Shown in pieces: positions 50,293-62,063 of a stretch of DNA of 64,000 bases (position 1 is its first letter; each line of letters opens with the position of its first letter). The stretch is from Dolomedes plantarius. Lineage: Eukaryota; Arthropoda; Arachnida; Araneae; Dolomedidae. The DNA lies in contig OU015490.1 in NCBI GenBank assembly GCA_907164885.2, positions 223,181,054 through 223,245,053 of the forward strand, in the 5' to 3' direction. Position numbers and translations under genes: made by a program. The notes beneath the pieces were generated by a model. That model was not told the origin of the DNA. It did no database searches and worked only from the letters and a program-made list of their open reading frames with translations.

Positions 50293-51546
50293 CATATGGT
50301 TATCAAAATAATGGAAACACCTATCAATATTGTGGTGTTTATGAAAGTGCTTCGAATTCCTTAAAAAAACAAGTCTGGTGACCGGTATTCTTTATATAAT
50401 ATAGTGTATGAATTATTCTACTGTCAGGTAGCAGTAATGAAGCTAAGGGCATCGTGCTTTTGGGGAAAACAGTGTAAAATGTCAAACCTTGCAGACCTTG
50501 CAAAAAGGGCAAATTGTTGGAGCGCGTTTAAATTGGAGTATCTATTACTGCAACCCCCAGGCTAATGGGTGTTTTTCGAGTTATGGTAGCATACAGACTG
50601 CACGGAAAAACAACCTTTCCCAAACAGAATAGTCGACGAAAGGGAGAGCTGAGTGAAAGAGACGGACGAGGAATTGAAGAGGATTGTGACATGAACAAAG
50701 AAAACAACTGCAAACAAAATGGCCGAAGAGCTCAAATTGCATCTGCATATTCCGGTATCAACCATTAGAGGTAGAAGGGAACTTCACAAACAAACCATTT
50801 ACGGAAATGTAGCTATTCCCAAGCCACTTGTAATAGATGCCAATACAAAATATCGTCCATAATGGTGCCACGAGCGCAAATAATGGTCGAGTAATATGTC
50901 GAAAAACGGCTTTTGGTCCGACGAATCATTGTACACATTGTTCCTCGCAACAGAACATGTGTATGTCTGGAGAATACCTACACAAGAGTGAGATTCTGGC
51001 AGTCTCATCTCAACTTTCAATCATGGAGGTAGATTTATCAGGGTTTGGGATAACATCTGTTGGTTTTCTTTAGACCCTACTGTAACTCTAAAAGGGAGAT
51101 TGACTGGGAAGGACTATGTCGAAAGTTTAGCTCACTAGTCCATCCTATGGTACAAACATCGTTTCTTGCAGAAGGTGCCGTTCTCCAGGATGATAATCCC
51201 TCTATAAATACAGCTAAATCTATTAAGCATTGGTTTGAAGAGCATGAAAAATAAGTCAAATATCTTATCTTGCCCTATACAGTCCCCCCAACTATATATC
51301 ATCCAACCACTGTGATCTGTATAAGCGGATACAGCCAGGTATCGATATCCACCACAGCATCTCTACAGGAACTTTCATGATTTTTCTCTGAAAAATGGTA
51401 TAATATATTCTTAACCACTACTCAGGACTTTTATAATCCAATTCTAAGGTGAATCAGGTGATATTATATGACAAATGTGATCCTGCGCCGTATTAATATT
51501 GGTTTTCGTGATGTATCTTAGTGTTTCCATTATTTTGATAACCACA
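50293..51546 (+). mobile_element. Tc1-like element
   Basis: TGGTTATCAAAATAATGGAA near 50297 pairs with the complement GTGTTTCCATTATTTTGATA ending near 51543. The length of ~1.25 kb is usual for Tc1. The outermost few bases differ between ends (CATA vs CTTG), so the limits are good to about 3 bp. Confidence 0.85.
50480..51525 (+). pseudogene. Tc1-like transposase, multiply frameshifted
   Basis: Pieces in order: a paired-like DNA-binding stretch, RRKGELSERDGRGIEEDC (from about 50637); QIASAYSGI; then a WSDES-type first catalytic motif blurred near 50920, followed by ATEHVYVWRIPTQEWDS; a DNA segment coding a VPFSRMIIP-like stretch near the second catalytic position (51180); and an IIEPLWSVLADT-type motif carrying the catalytic glutamate near 51310. 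The C-terminal ~70 residues are readable in two frames to about 51525. More than five frameshifts or stops are present. Family membership is secure; the enzyme is dead. Confidence 0.75.
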
Positions 51547-51549
51547 AGT

Positions 51550-51584
51550 GTGTGTGTATGTATATATATATATATATATATATA
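51550..51584. repeat. (TG)n(TA)n microsatellite
   Basis: A short TG run, then TA, starting within a few bases of the Tc1 right end. Confidence 0.9.
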
Positions 51585-51589
51585 TAATC

Positions 51590-51918
51590 ACACATGCAAG
51601 AGCACGTAGAAATAGTCTGTAGCATTTCGGAATATATATCGTATTAAGCATATTTCAAACCATTGGAGAAATTCAATGGGAAAATATAACCTAGTTGATA
51701 TAAAGTTAAATAAAAGCATTTTAAAATTTAATTATATTACCAAATTAACAAAACGCATTGAGGTAAAGTTTTATAATAATCTCTTTCATCATCAATGTTG
51801 GAAGAAAAATATAAAATAGAGAACAATAAATGAATATAGTCAATATGTAAAAATATTTTTTGTGTGTTTATTTGGGTTCGTTTTCCCTTTATCTTCCGCT
51901 TTATTACTTCTTATATTA

Positions 51919-51925
<7 letters not shown>
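51590..51925 (+). repeat. Dispersed repeat T, copy 2
   Basis: It matches 46970-47232 (GCAAGAGCACGTAGAAATAG, TTTATTTGGGTTCGTTTTCC) with an extra ~80 bp in the middle. It ends at the CA/TA tract 51920-51966. Confidence 0.65.
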
Positions 51926-51966
<41 letters not shown>

Positions 51967-52564
51967 TCTTCCGGGTGGCTGAAATTGTCAATAAAGTTGA
52001 CATTTCAAAAAAAATTCTCTTTCTTTCAAAAACTGTCTTCGGAAGGAAGAGCTATCGAAAAACTCAGTTTCGTTATATATAGATCCTTTGCAATCTATTT
52101 CTTATAGTTCAGAGTAACAGAGGAATTCCTTATTCCACAATTTCTTCAGTGCAGACTCTCTTCCTCTCCCAGGTCGAATCGTGAAAGATTGTTTAGCATG
52201 ACAAATAAGAGGGAAGTAGAAGAGTAAACGGTAGAAATACTACTTCTCCTTTAGTCAATACGGGAGAAATTGTAAACCTTGTTTATCGGAATTCTGAAGG
52301 TGGAGTGCAAGAAAAACGTTATTTTATTTTAATGCTATATGTTCAGGCTAACGCTAATGCAGGAGGAAAAACTTTTGGAGATGAGCTGTATATTTTCTTG
52401 TCGATAAATAAAAGTGTAATAAAATATACCTGTTATTGTTCCGGTAAAAAGCAGCTTGCAATAAATGATTGCATTCCAAAAGATTAGGAATGAAATGCAT
52501 GACATTTTCAAATGAGCAATTTTAACAAAATGAACAAATGTTTCGTCAGTTAAAGAAAAATATT
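51967..52564. other. Unannotated interval
   Basis: No element is recognised. Confidence 0.45.
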
Positions 52565-52583
52565 CATATATATATATGTATAT

Positions 52584-52662
<79 letters not shown>
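52565..52662. repeat. (TA)n(TG)n(TA)n microsatellite
   Basis: It directly abuts the mariner terminus at 52664. Confidence 0.95.
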
Positions 52663-52663
<1 letters not shown>

Positions 52664-52665
<2 letters not shown>

Positions 52666-53590
52666 TTGTGTAAAAAGTATCGGGAAAAGTTTCGGAAAAT
52701 AAATTTATTTGAGTCATTGCTAAAATTCCTCAAAGTCTTCAAATACATCCCGTAAGCGTTGACACACTTTTTCCAGCGGCTTTTCCACAACTCGAAGGCT
52801 CCCTGGTAGTCGAATTCCGGAACGTCCTTAAGGGTACGCATGCAAGCTTCTTTGACAGCACTTAGGGATCCATGGTTGAGTCCATTGCGGGAAAATTCCA
52901 CTTTTGGGAATACGAAATAGTCTGCCAAGTCGGGACTGTAAATCTACGGCCACACGAGCGATTTTTCCCTCACAACCGCAACGGGAGAACAAGCACCAAA
53001 ATATAGATAAGCTTCTGTAATATAGGGGTGGCCAAACGCAGCTGTTTTTCTCGCTAGCGAGGGAGTTATCTGTCGCGGTCTCAAGGTCGCCCGCTGGAGG
53101 ATAGAACGAGACCTATTTTTCTAGCGGTATGTGTAGATTTTCAAGCTGAGGGAAAAGACCCAGCGGGAAAAAATGTCACATGCACGTGTGGCCGGCTGGT
53201 GTAGATTTTCAAGCTCGGGGAAAAGACGTAGCGGGAAAAATCGCTCGTGTGGCCGTAGCCTTAGGGGGCGTCGCGAGGCCGTTTATCGTCAGGTACTCAG
53301 TGACCTTGGAGGAGGAGTGACTGTGTGCTCTGGGACGAGTTTAGTGCAGATCTTTCGCATCGCCAAATTTTCAGTGATAATGCTGTGTAATGTCATCTTA
53401 TCAATGCCATTTTTTCTGTTACCATGCGCACATTTAACCGACGGTCTGACTTCCACACTTCCCGCACTCGTTGCACGTTGTCGGCGGTTCTTGAGGTCGA
53501 CGGCAGTCCAGCGTGGGGCTCGTCCTCCACACACTCTCAGCCATCTTTGAAGTGCTTGTGCCACTTAAAAACTGCAGTGATATATATAAA
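52664..53590 (-). pseudogene. Mariner transposase with its middle replaced by a MITE
   Basis: The minus-strand N-terminal piece (about 53585-53262) has the mariner helix-turn-helix (AVFKWHKHFKDG, then a RPSTSRTADNV-like linker in another frame) and LHSIITENLAMRKICTKLVPE. The C-terminal piece (52941-52680) has SPDLADYFVFPKVEF, with the third catalytic aspartate, then FELWKSRWKKCVNAYGMYLK. The terminal inverted repeat GGTTTGTGTAAAAAGTATCG starts at about 52665; the opposite one is lost into (TA)n near 53590. The ~150 residues between the pieces, including the first two catalytic aspartates, are missing, and the MITE at 52942-53260 sits exactly at the join. The frame through the C-terminal piece is otherwise clean. 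Confidence 0.8.
52942..53260. mobile_element. Harbinger-like MITE with duplicated right end
   Basis: CTACGGCCACACGAGCGATT at about 52944 pairs exactly with the complement ending at 53258. TAA precedes and TTA follows, an imperfect TWA duplication. The right ~60 bp (GTGTAGATTTTCAAGCT...GCGGGAAAAA) is present twice in tandem, at about 53130 and 53200. It is non-coding. Confidence 0.7.

Positions 53591-53595
<5 letters not shown>

Positions 53596-53667
<72 letters not shown>
53596..53667. repeat. (TA)n(TG)n microsatellite
   Basis: A long TA run and about 9 TG units. Confidence 0.95.
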
Positions 53668-53669
<2 letters not shown>

Positions 53670-53949
53670 AAGTAACATGCCGGTCAAGCCCCATGGGAAT
53701 GGTGACCGGACAACAGCATGCCACAGCGAGGAAGTACGTAGCCGAGTGGTCAACAATAAGAAATCCGCTATTCAAATCGGACATTACAACTTTATTGAGA
53801 TTCTGTTACATCTTCTCGGGCAATTGCAAATCCCGAAAAAGCTGTATGTACATTGAAACACTTCTATTTATAATCTAATAGAGGTGGAGTCGCGTGACGC
53901 TCAAAGTCTTGCAGCCATTGGATAGCACCCTCATATCTGGGTTCTGACA
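53667..53949 (-). repeat. Candidate solo LTR
   Basis: In minus orientation the end is GCATGTTACTTACA at 53667, close to the ends at 47348 and 25908. A GATTATAAATAG box lies near 53868 and AATAAAGTTG near 53793. The U3 boundary (TGTCAGAACCC, 53949) is a guess. Confidence 0.35.
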
Positions 53950-53959
53950 AAATAGTAGA

Positions 53960-54301
53960 TAACAGGGGCTATATAGGAGGTTGGCGTGTATATGTGGGGG
54001 GCGGAAGCATGAGACCACTTCGCCGCATGCGTAGCGCCGGGCGCAGAACAGGGGGTGGGTCCACACTGCACCCGTTTGATGGTCCGCGAATTTTGAACCC
54101 AGTCAAGTGGAGGGACCAGACCACCTGACCCAGCATCTCCAGAGGTAAATTTTATAACTTGGAGGACATTGCAGCCATGCCCTATTTTACGTGCCCTGGC
54201 CACCATTAGGGAACACGGCGGTGGGTTTTGTCAGCGACCGGCCTCGAACCCGCAACTCTCGTATCATTGGCTTGACGCCTTTACCAACCGCGCCACCACG
54301 T
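53960..54301 (-). mobile_element. SINE family II, copy b
   Basis: From 54301 on the minus strand it shows TGGCGCGGTTGG (A box), GGTTCGAGGCC (B box), then GTCGCTGACAAA, CACCGCCGTGTT, TGCAATGTCCTCCAAGTT and TTTACCTCTGGAG. Best preserved of the three at the 5' end. The 3' limit is uncertain. Confidence 0.75.
54240..54295 (-). promoter_or_regulatory. Pol III A and B boxes of SINE II copy b
   Basis: The A box complement is at 54284-54295 and the B box complement at 54240-54250; the latter fits GGTTCGANNCC. Confidence 0.7.
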
Positions 54302-55349
54302 TTCGTTGGCCTTGCCCCTTAGGATGGACACTTGTACATCTTAAGAAAGTTAGGAAAAAATATTCATGGAGCGAAAGAAAGATAAAAATGAACAATAAAT
54401 ACATGAGGGGCTTATACCCTGAATTCTTAGAGACTCCCCCCCAACCGAAACACACACCCACGCAGACACACACTTTTATATGTTGACCTCAGAAGAAGAG
54501 TTTCAGAAGATGTTAGGATTGGTGTGAAAATTCATTTAAAAAGATTATCTCGTATTGCTCTTAATAGTTTAGGGTGCTGGCTTCTAAGTGTTTAGATTCG
54601 ATCCTTGGTATCATCTGGTACACGTTGCACAAAAGAAAGCTTGTAACACCAGAAAATTTTTGCAAAACTGCATACTTTGAATACAAAGTATAACCTACAA
54701 AAGACAAAGCCATCACCTCACCAATAAAAATGGATGTACCTCATCTTAAACAAATAATTTATCTTCCAAATAAACGTAATTATATAATTCATTATCAGCA
54801 TTCTAGTTATTTTCTACTTAAATGAACAATGTATTTTCTTTCAAATCACCATAATAAAAAGGGAATAAAGCCACAATTTTTCATTCGACTAAAATATTAA
54901 TAAAAACTGCGAATTATCTTTATGCATTAAACTGAAAAAAATGTCAACACCATTGGATATTTTAAATAAATGGATTTTTTTTTCCTCTTTGTCTATCCAT
55001 TGAACGTATACTTTTTTATAAAAAGAAAATTTTCTAATTATATAAAGCTGAATTTCAGTAAATGAAAAGTAATTACTGGAGAAAGCTGTTTCTAAATTCA
55101 AAGTATACAGAGCAGGAATTTATTTACTTTATGTAATTATTTGTAATTATTATAAAAGGTTCAAATGAAAAGAGACAATATTTCTATGCAACGTTTAGAG
55201 GAGACTTATTTTTTTTTGAAAGATTAAATTTTTCTTTCAAAATATGAAAAAAAACTAATTTTTAACGCAAAGGTTTTTATTGTAATGCAATAGAAACATG
55301 AATTTTTATTTAAGTTACACTATTTTTATAATTTTTTAGTAAATGCAGA
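54302..55349. other. Unannotated interval
   Basis: No gene or element is recognised. The minus 70-codon frame at 54889-55101 is AT-rich and featureless. Confidence 0.5.
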
Positions 55350-55995
55350 AAATATAATAAATTATGTTTTAACTAACGCTTTTTGTTAAGTAATAAATAA
55401 TTTTTTCATGAATTTTCAGTAAAGTATTCCTTATAAACGAAACATTTTGATCTACCATATTCAATTGATAAGGCATTACGTTTTAACTAACACTACTTGT
55501 TAAGTATTAACAGTTAAGCAAAAAAGCCCTTTTTTCATGAATTTTCAGTAAGTATTCCGTATAAACGGAACATTTTGATTTACCATATTCGATTGGTAAG
55601 GCATTACGTTTTATCTAATACTATTCGTTAAGCATTAAAGCCTTTTTTCATGAATTTTCAGTAAAATATTCCTAATAAACGAAACATTTTGATTTACCAT
55701 ATTCAATTGGTAAGGCATTAAATTTTAACTAACACTTTTTATTTCGCATTAACAGTTAAGCAATAAAGCCTTTTTTCAGGAATTAATTTCTCCTGAAATC
55801 AATTCCTGAAATCAGGAATTGATTTAAGGAAAGTATTCCTTAAAAGTAAACTATTCCTTATACTGAGAAAAAATACTTTTTCCTTATAGAAAAGTATTCT
55901 TTTTTAAGTATTCCCTATAAACGAAACATTTTGAATTACCAAATTCAATAGGTAAGGCATAAAACGATTTTTGTTCAGTATACACCATATAAACG
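55350..55995. repeat. ~112-130-bp tandem array, about 4 units
   Basis: The unit contains CATGAATTTTCAGTAA, TATAAACGAAACATTTTGAT, TACCATATTCAATTGGTAAG and GCATTACGTTTTAACTAA. Full units start near 55408, 55537 and 55648, with a partial one from about 55905. A local duplication around CCTGAAATCAATTCCTGAAA (55790-55815) interrupts the third. It is satellite-like. Confidence 0.85.
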
Positions 55996-56012
55996 ATCCA
56001 TGCTTGTGTGAT

Positions 56013-56015
<3 letters not shown>

Positions 56016-56045
<30 letters not shown>
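56016..56045. repeat. (TA)n microsatellite
   Basis: It ends exactly at the start of the next transposon. Confidence 0.9.
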
Positions 56046-56052
<7 letters not shown>

Positions 56053-57356
56053 TCTGTTCGCCCATTTTTTAGACGGTTTTGGTAAGCGGTAATAAAAATT
56101 CGTTTGCTGCAAAAGAAATAATTGCAATTGTACTATGTTTTTAAAAGTCAAAATTATTGTCTGCGGCTTGAAAGTTTTGTTTTTATTCAAAATGGCGTTT
56201 TTAACAAAGCAGTGGTTCGATGGCTACATTTATGCTCTTTCCGAAGAGAAATATGCATACTCCGTTATCCAAAAACGATGTGAGAGTCATGGTTTTGTGA
56301 TATCTAAAGCGTCGATAGGTAATATCGTCAACAAGAAAGGAAAAAAACGTCAAATTGGAGCCTCAAATGGGACAAAAATTCCAAACAAGTATCCAAGGAA
56401 AAAACGGACATCTCCGACTATTGCAAAGGTACGTTTTTTAATGTTAAAATAAAATCCCCCTAGTCAAAGGACAGTTGCAAAATCATTAAAATGCTCTGTG
56501 TCCATTGTAAACAAAATGATAAACGTTGATTTAAATCTTAAGAAAGCGAAAAAACGCAATGTGCATCGTCTTCTTCCAAATCATATCGCTGAACGCAGGA
56601 CACGCTGCAGAATTCTATATGAGAAACACTTATCCAAAGAAAAATGGAAAACAATTGTCACAATAGATGAATCATGGGTGTATTTAAATGATTGCAACAA
56701 AAAAAGAGCCATTTATTATCATAAAAGGGGAGAAAAAAATTTAAGTACATGGTTCAAAGAATCGAAAGAAAGTTTTTCTAAGGGATTCATGATTGTTGCT
56801 GGTTTTTCTTATAATGGCAAGTTAAAAATAAAGAGAGGAAAAAAATGTCAAGATTAACTTCAAATACTATCAGGAACATATTTTATCGCCAATTTTTCTG
56901 AATGAAATACCATCGCTTTACCCACAGTGCCATCAATCTGTGAGACTCCATCAGGACAAAGCTAGCAGTCACACATCAAAATCCACTGTAAATTTCTTAA
57001 AAGAAATTACTAAAAGAACAAAAAACTAGTATCAAGGTCATACCCTTCACTGATATCCCTACTAAATCTCCCGATGTATCACCTATGGATTTTTGTGATT
57101 TTGGACTTTTAAAATCTGCATTATCCAAACGTCGTCCCAAAACCCTTACAGGACTCTGGAAAGCTGTTCAGGAGGAATGGGATAGAATACCTCTTCTGAC
57201 ACTTCAAAAGGCATTATTATCCTGGAAATTGCGGTGTCGAAAGACAGTTCAGAATAAGGTATGTCAAATAGAACATTTAAAACACAAGAATTTTATGTAA
57301 TTTAGTTTTGTGAATACAATATACATCGTTTAAAAAATGTGTGAACAGCCTCTGTG
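56046..57356 (+). mobile_element. Tc1/mariner element, unusual D-to-D spacing
   Basis: CACAGAGTCTGTTCGCCCAT at 56046 pairs with the complement of CACAGAGGCTGTTCACACAT ending at 57356. TA lies on both sides and TA arrays lie beyond on both flanks. The total is 1311 bp. Confidence 0.9.
56192..57300 (+). pseudogene. Tc1/mariner-type transposase, DD(~43)D
   Basis: From the methionine at 56192 (MAFLTKQWFDGY) an N-terminal helix-turn-helix region follows (VIQKRCESHGFVISKASIG), then a basic linker KKGKKRQIG. After a frame break near 56450 come TIDESWVYL (first D, about 56663) and LHQDKASSHT (second D, 56955-56957). After a one-base shift at an A-run near 57020, SPDVSPMDF carries the third D at 57088-57090. 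C-terminal KSALSKRRPKTLTGLWKAV and ALLSWKLRCRKTVQNKVCQIEHLK run to the stop at 57298-57300. The last two D are 133 nt apart, so with one inserted base 43 residues separate them, more than the 34 of mariner. The closest known class I can name is the DD41D group. Only about three lesions exist, so this copy is relatively young. Confidence 0.85.
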
Positions 57357-57360
57357 TATG

Positions 57361-57362
<2 letters not shown>

Positions 57363-57420
<58 letters not shown>
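57363..57420. repeat. (TA)n microsatellite
   Basis: A pure TA run just after the transposon's right TA. Confidence 0.95.
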
Positions 57421-57422
<2 letters not shown>

Positions 57423-58101
57423 GGCAATTATCTTTTCACGTAATAATAGTCCAAAATATATTTGCCATTTAATGAAATATTACGCCAGAAAGGATAAGAG
57501 GTGAAGACGTTGAATTTTAAAGCTAAAATAATCTAACTGCCAGGAATTTACCGCAATCGTGCCGGTCACCGTGAGTTGGTCGGAGTTTCCTTTTCTGTTA
57601 CGAGTTATTTGTCATTTGAGGGCCTCAAAGAGAAGATGTGAGTTCCAAGCATTGCCGGATGGCGCGTTGTTGTAGTAATAGGAAAATTAAGACAATGAAG
57701 TATTCGTGTTATTGAAGTATTGTAATTGTAAAGGAAGTTGAAAGTTATTGATTGTCATTTTATAGGTGCCAATTCAAAGGTTTCAATATATAAATGACAA
57801 TCGAAATTAAAGAACCCAAACAAAGAATGTAATAACATATCCCGTGATTGTTTGAAATTCAAATAAATCTTTTTTCAGACTGCAGTTAAGGCTGCTGTTA
57901 AGCAATAAAGCTAGCCATAATGTACTAACCCTATTGGATATGCTCATCTCAATGTTTATCTATGGTGAAAATTTATCCTAGGATTGTCGACTTGGATTGA
58001 CAGATTTTTTTAAAATATACTCCGGAATAGAGAGAGAAAATTTATATCTATTTATATATTTATAACATATATATATGTCTGTCTGTATGTATATATTTAT
58101 A
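57421..58101. other. Unannotated interval
   Basis: No element is recognised. Confidence 0.5.
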
Positions 58102-58440
58102 TGGGCGTGGTGGCCCAATTGGTAAAGTAGTCTAGCCATTGATCGGAGGGTTGCGGGTTCGATGCCGAACGCTGACAAATACACGGCCGTATACACTACT
58201 GGCGGCTGGTGCACATAAAATCTGTCGTAGCTGCAATGTCCTTCAAGTTCTCAAATTTATCTCTGGAGGTTCGGAGTCAAGTGTTCCCGTATCGTCACTT
58301 GACTCGGTTCAAAATTACCGACCTGCCCATAGGGGGGTAATGTTAGCCCACCTATACGGTGATCCCAGAAAAGTTGCCAGGAAAACCGCGATACCATATA
58401 ACGGTAAGTATAATGTCCAAGTATACCGTCTGCCGCATTG
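58102..58440 (+). mobile_element. SINE family II, copy c
   Basis: It has an A box TGGCCCAATTGG (58111-58122) and B box GGTTCGATGCC (58156-58166), then CGCTGACAAATACACGGCCG, GGCGGCTGGTGCAC, CTGCAATGTCCTTCAAGTTC and TTATCTCTGGAGG. It runs on to a (CA)n tail near 58454. Longest 3' part of the three copies. Confidence 0.8.
58111..58166 (+). promoter_or_regulatory. Pol III A and B boxes of SINE II copy c
   Basis: Both boxes match the consensus, with 33 bp between them. Together with the 5' GGGCGTGGTGGC start this reads like the 5' half of a tRNA gene, but the acceptor stem does not close. Confidence 0.75.
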
Positions 58441-58484
58441 GAGGGAGAAAACAAACACACACACACACACATATATATATATAT

Positions 58485-58963
58485 TGTTCCGTTTTCTGGG
58501 TTCAATAAGATTGAATAAAAATCTCTTCAGAAAGTTCACACAGAATAAAATTTATTATTCTGTAAATTCTTCAGGCGCATACACAAATTCAACAGAAAAC
58601 ACGTAACATTTGTGTTCTATACAGCAGAAAACACTAAAAACACAAGTCAGGATAACAGAGTCTTCAATACAATACACACCTAACGCACTTTCAATATATT
58701 CAATTCTCCGCAGAAAAGAATACTAACTTCCAATGCCAATCTCAGGTATATTTATAGACTTCCAAAGCAACCCCTATCGGCCTGCCAGCTAGAAAGTTCT
58801 GGAACCTTCTGGAAAGATCCAGAAGCTTGGCGACCATTTGTTGCCATATTGCCAAATTTGGTGAAATATCGCCAAATTTGGCGACCAAAATAAGTCACTA
58901 AATCCATTTCGCGATAACTCTCCTATTTGGCGAGATTACTATAGACTTGTAAAATTCGTAACA
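58485..58963 (-). repeat. Solo LTR, 479 bp
   Basis: In minus orientation it begins TGTTACGAATTTTACAAG (58963) and ends ACGGAACA (58485). The TG...CA ends are complete. A GTCTATAAATATACC box lies near 58750 and AATAAATTTTATTC near 58545, giving U3-R-U5. ATAT lies on both sides, though within TA arrays. Short AGATCCAGAAGG/CTTCTGG inverted motifs and a TTTGGCGA-type motif in three or four copies occur in U3. It is probably gypsy-type; no internal region remains. Confidence 0.75.
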
Positions 58964-60437
<1,474 letters not shown>

Positions 60438-60443
60438 AATATA

Positions 60444-61175
60444 CTAGCTGAATACCCGTGCTTCGCTACGGAGTACATTCAAATTAAATAAAACTATCCA
60501 TGTATGCAATTAGTCCCAAAAAAACCCAAAAATATATTTATAAAAGAACCGTAAGGGATATTTTTATAGACAAAATAATGTAGAAGGAAAATATTGAAAT
60601 TAAATCGAAAATAACATACTAAAGAGTATTAAAGTACAGTTAATATAGTACAGTTTGAGAAACATTTCTTTTACAGTATTTAAATTTTTTTTCGATAATG
60701 TCCAATCGTCTGTCGCATTAGAAAGAAAAAAAATATTTTTTTTGTCAATTTATTTCGCTGTTATGCATGTGAAGCAAAATTAATTTAAAGTATCACAAAA
60801 AGAAAAGAAACCATGTGATCAGCATTTAATAAATTAAATTCTAAAAATTATCTTTGAAAATTTAACCAAAATCAGAAAATGAAGGTAAAGATTCAAAAAA
60901 GATTTCATTTTAAAAGAATTTTTAGGATCTTTCTCGCGACATAAATTTTATAATCCTCAGATTATTATTTTTAATGCAAACTTGAAAGAATGTTACAAAA
61001 ACAGCTTAAAAATTTGATTTTAAAAAATGCAAGAATAAATTTTCAAAAATCTTTCTTAGTGCACCCCTACACTATAAGAAGAGCCGCCATGCAAAATTTC
61101 AGCCCTTTAGGTCCAGCGGTTTGGTCTGTGCGTTGTCTGTCAGTCAGTCAGTCAGTTACGGAACTGTTTTATATA
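60444..61175 (-). mobile_element. Helitron-like non-autonomous element, copy 3
   Basis: On the minus strand the 3' end is an intact CCGTAGCGAAGCACGG hairpin, GTATTCAG and CTAG (60444-60447). The 5' end carries a (GTCA)4 array at 61138-61155 and a GTTACGGAACTGTTTTAT block, as in copy 2. The Tigger derivative at 61176 is inserted at its 5' border. The 110-codon open frame at 60990-61322 spans this border and is not a gene. Confidence 0.7.
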
Positions 61176-62063
61176 CAGTCGAACCTCGTTATAGCGAACC
61201 TGGTATATAACGAACCCCCGGATATAACGAACGAAAATTTTGGTCCCGCCGTTTTCCTATTGTATTTAATGCTAATTTATCCTTTTATAGCGAACCTCCG
61301 AAATCTTAAGACTCGGCTATAACGAACCATTTTTTCAGTCGACTACTGAACTTTTTTTTTATTTTTAAACTTTTTAAGAATGTTGAAGATACAACGAATG
61401 TTGAAGAAGCAAAGAATCTTGAAGAAGATGATGAAGAATTCGCCCTATTGCGATGTGGATAGAAAAGCACAAAATTTCATCCTTCTCAGATTGTTCGAAA
61501 CATGTGATGATGAAGTCATTACATGTGAAAATCTGACTAATGAAGATATTGCGGAAGAAATTAAAATGAATCATTCTGAAATCGAAGATTCTGCTTCTGA
61601 TGCTGATGAAGAGGAGCATTTAAATGACGAAATCTCCACTATCTCAGATGCTACAGCAGCGATGAGTGTAATTAATAAGTTTTTGTCAACACATACAGTG
61701 GAAGAAAGAGTGTTGGAGTCATTTGATGTATTGAACAAAGAAATTCATAAAATGTTTTTAAAATGCATCAAAACAGTGAGCAACTATTAAAGATAAAATG
61801 AATTTATTTCCATTTTTATTCATTTTTAGTTAGTTTAATTAGTTTTGTGTCAGTTTAATGTAATCGATTTTAGTTATTAATGATCATTTTTAATAGATTT
61901 TATGATTCTTTCAATACATCATTATTGAATATACATAGCAACTAATGAGTTATACATTTTGTCAACTCTAACATTTTTCTTAATGGTTCGGATATAGCGA
62001 ACCACCGGATATAGCGAACAAAATTTTTGGTCCCTTGAAGTTCGTTACAACGGGGTTCGACTG
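61176..62063 (+). mobile_element. Tigger derivative, internally deleted
   Basis: CAGTCGAACCTCGTTATAGC at 61176 pairs with the complement ending GGGGTTCGACTG at 62063. TA lies on both sides. Subterminal GATATA(A/G)CGAAC motifs repeat near both ends (61199, 61221, 61990, 62009). The length is 888 bp against the ~2.4 kb usual for an autonomous Tigger. It keeps only the 3' end of the transposase gene. Confidence 0.9.
61380..61790 (+). CDS. Tigger transposase C-terminal remnant, 136 codons, intact
   Basis: The frame is open from a methionine at 61380 to TAA. It lacks the DNA-binding and DDE parts. The content fits the acidic C-terminal tail of Tigger/pogo transposases: an LTNEDIAEEI stretch (residues ~58-67), an acidic SEIEDSASDADEEEHLNDE run (~71-89), then a helical end with SVINKFLSTHTVEERVLESF (~102-121). 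The first ~20 residues (MLKIQRMLKKQRILKKMMKN) are repetitive and basic, probably not original. Whether it is expressed is unknown; there is no recognisable promoter beyond the terminal repeat. Confidence 0.6.
   Translation: MLKIQRMLKKQRILKKMMKNSPYCDVDRKAQNFILLRLFETCDDEVITCENLTNEDIAEEIKMNHSEIEDSASDADEEEHLNDEISTISDATAAMSVINKFLSTHTVEERVLESFDVLNKEIHKMFLKCIKTVSNY

Noticed and set aside
58102..58175. A true tRNA gene at the SINE head
   Set aside because: A and B boxes are good, but no closing acceptor stem is visible and the same body follows in three dispersed copies, so it is a SINE.
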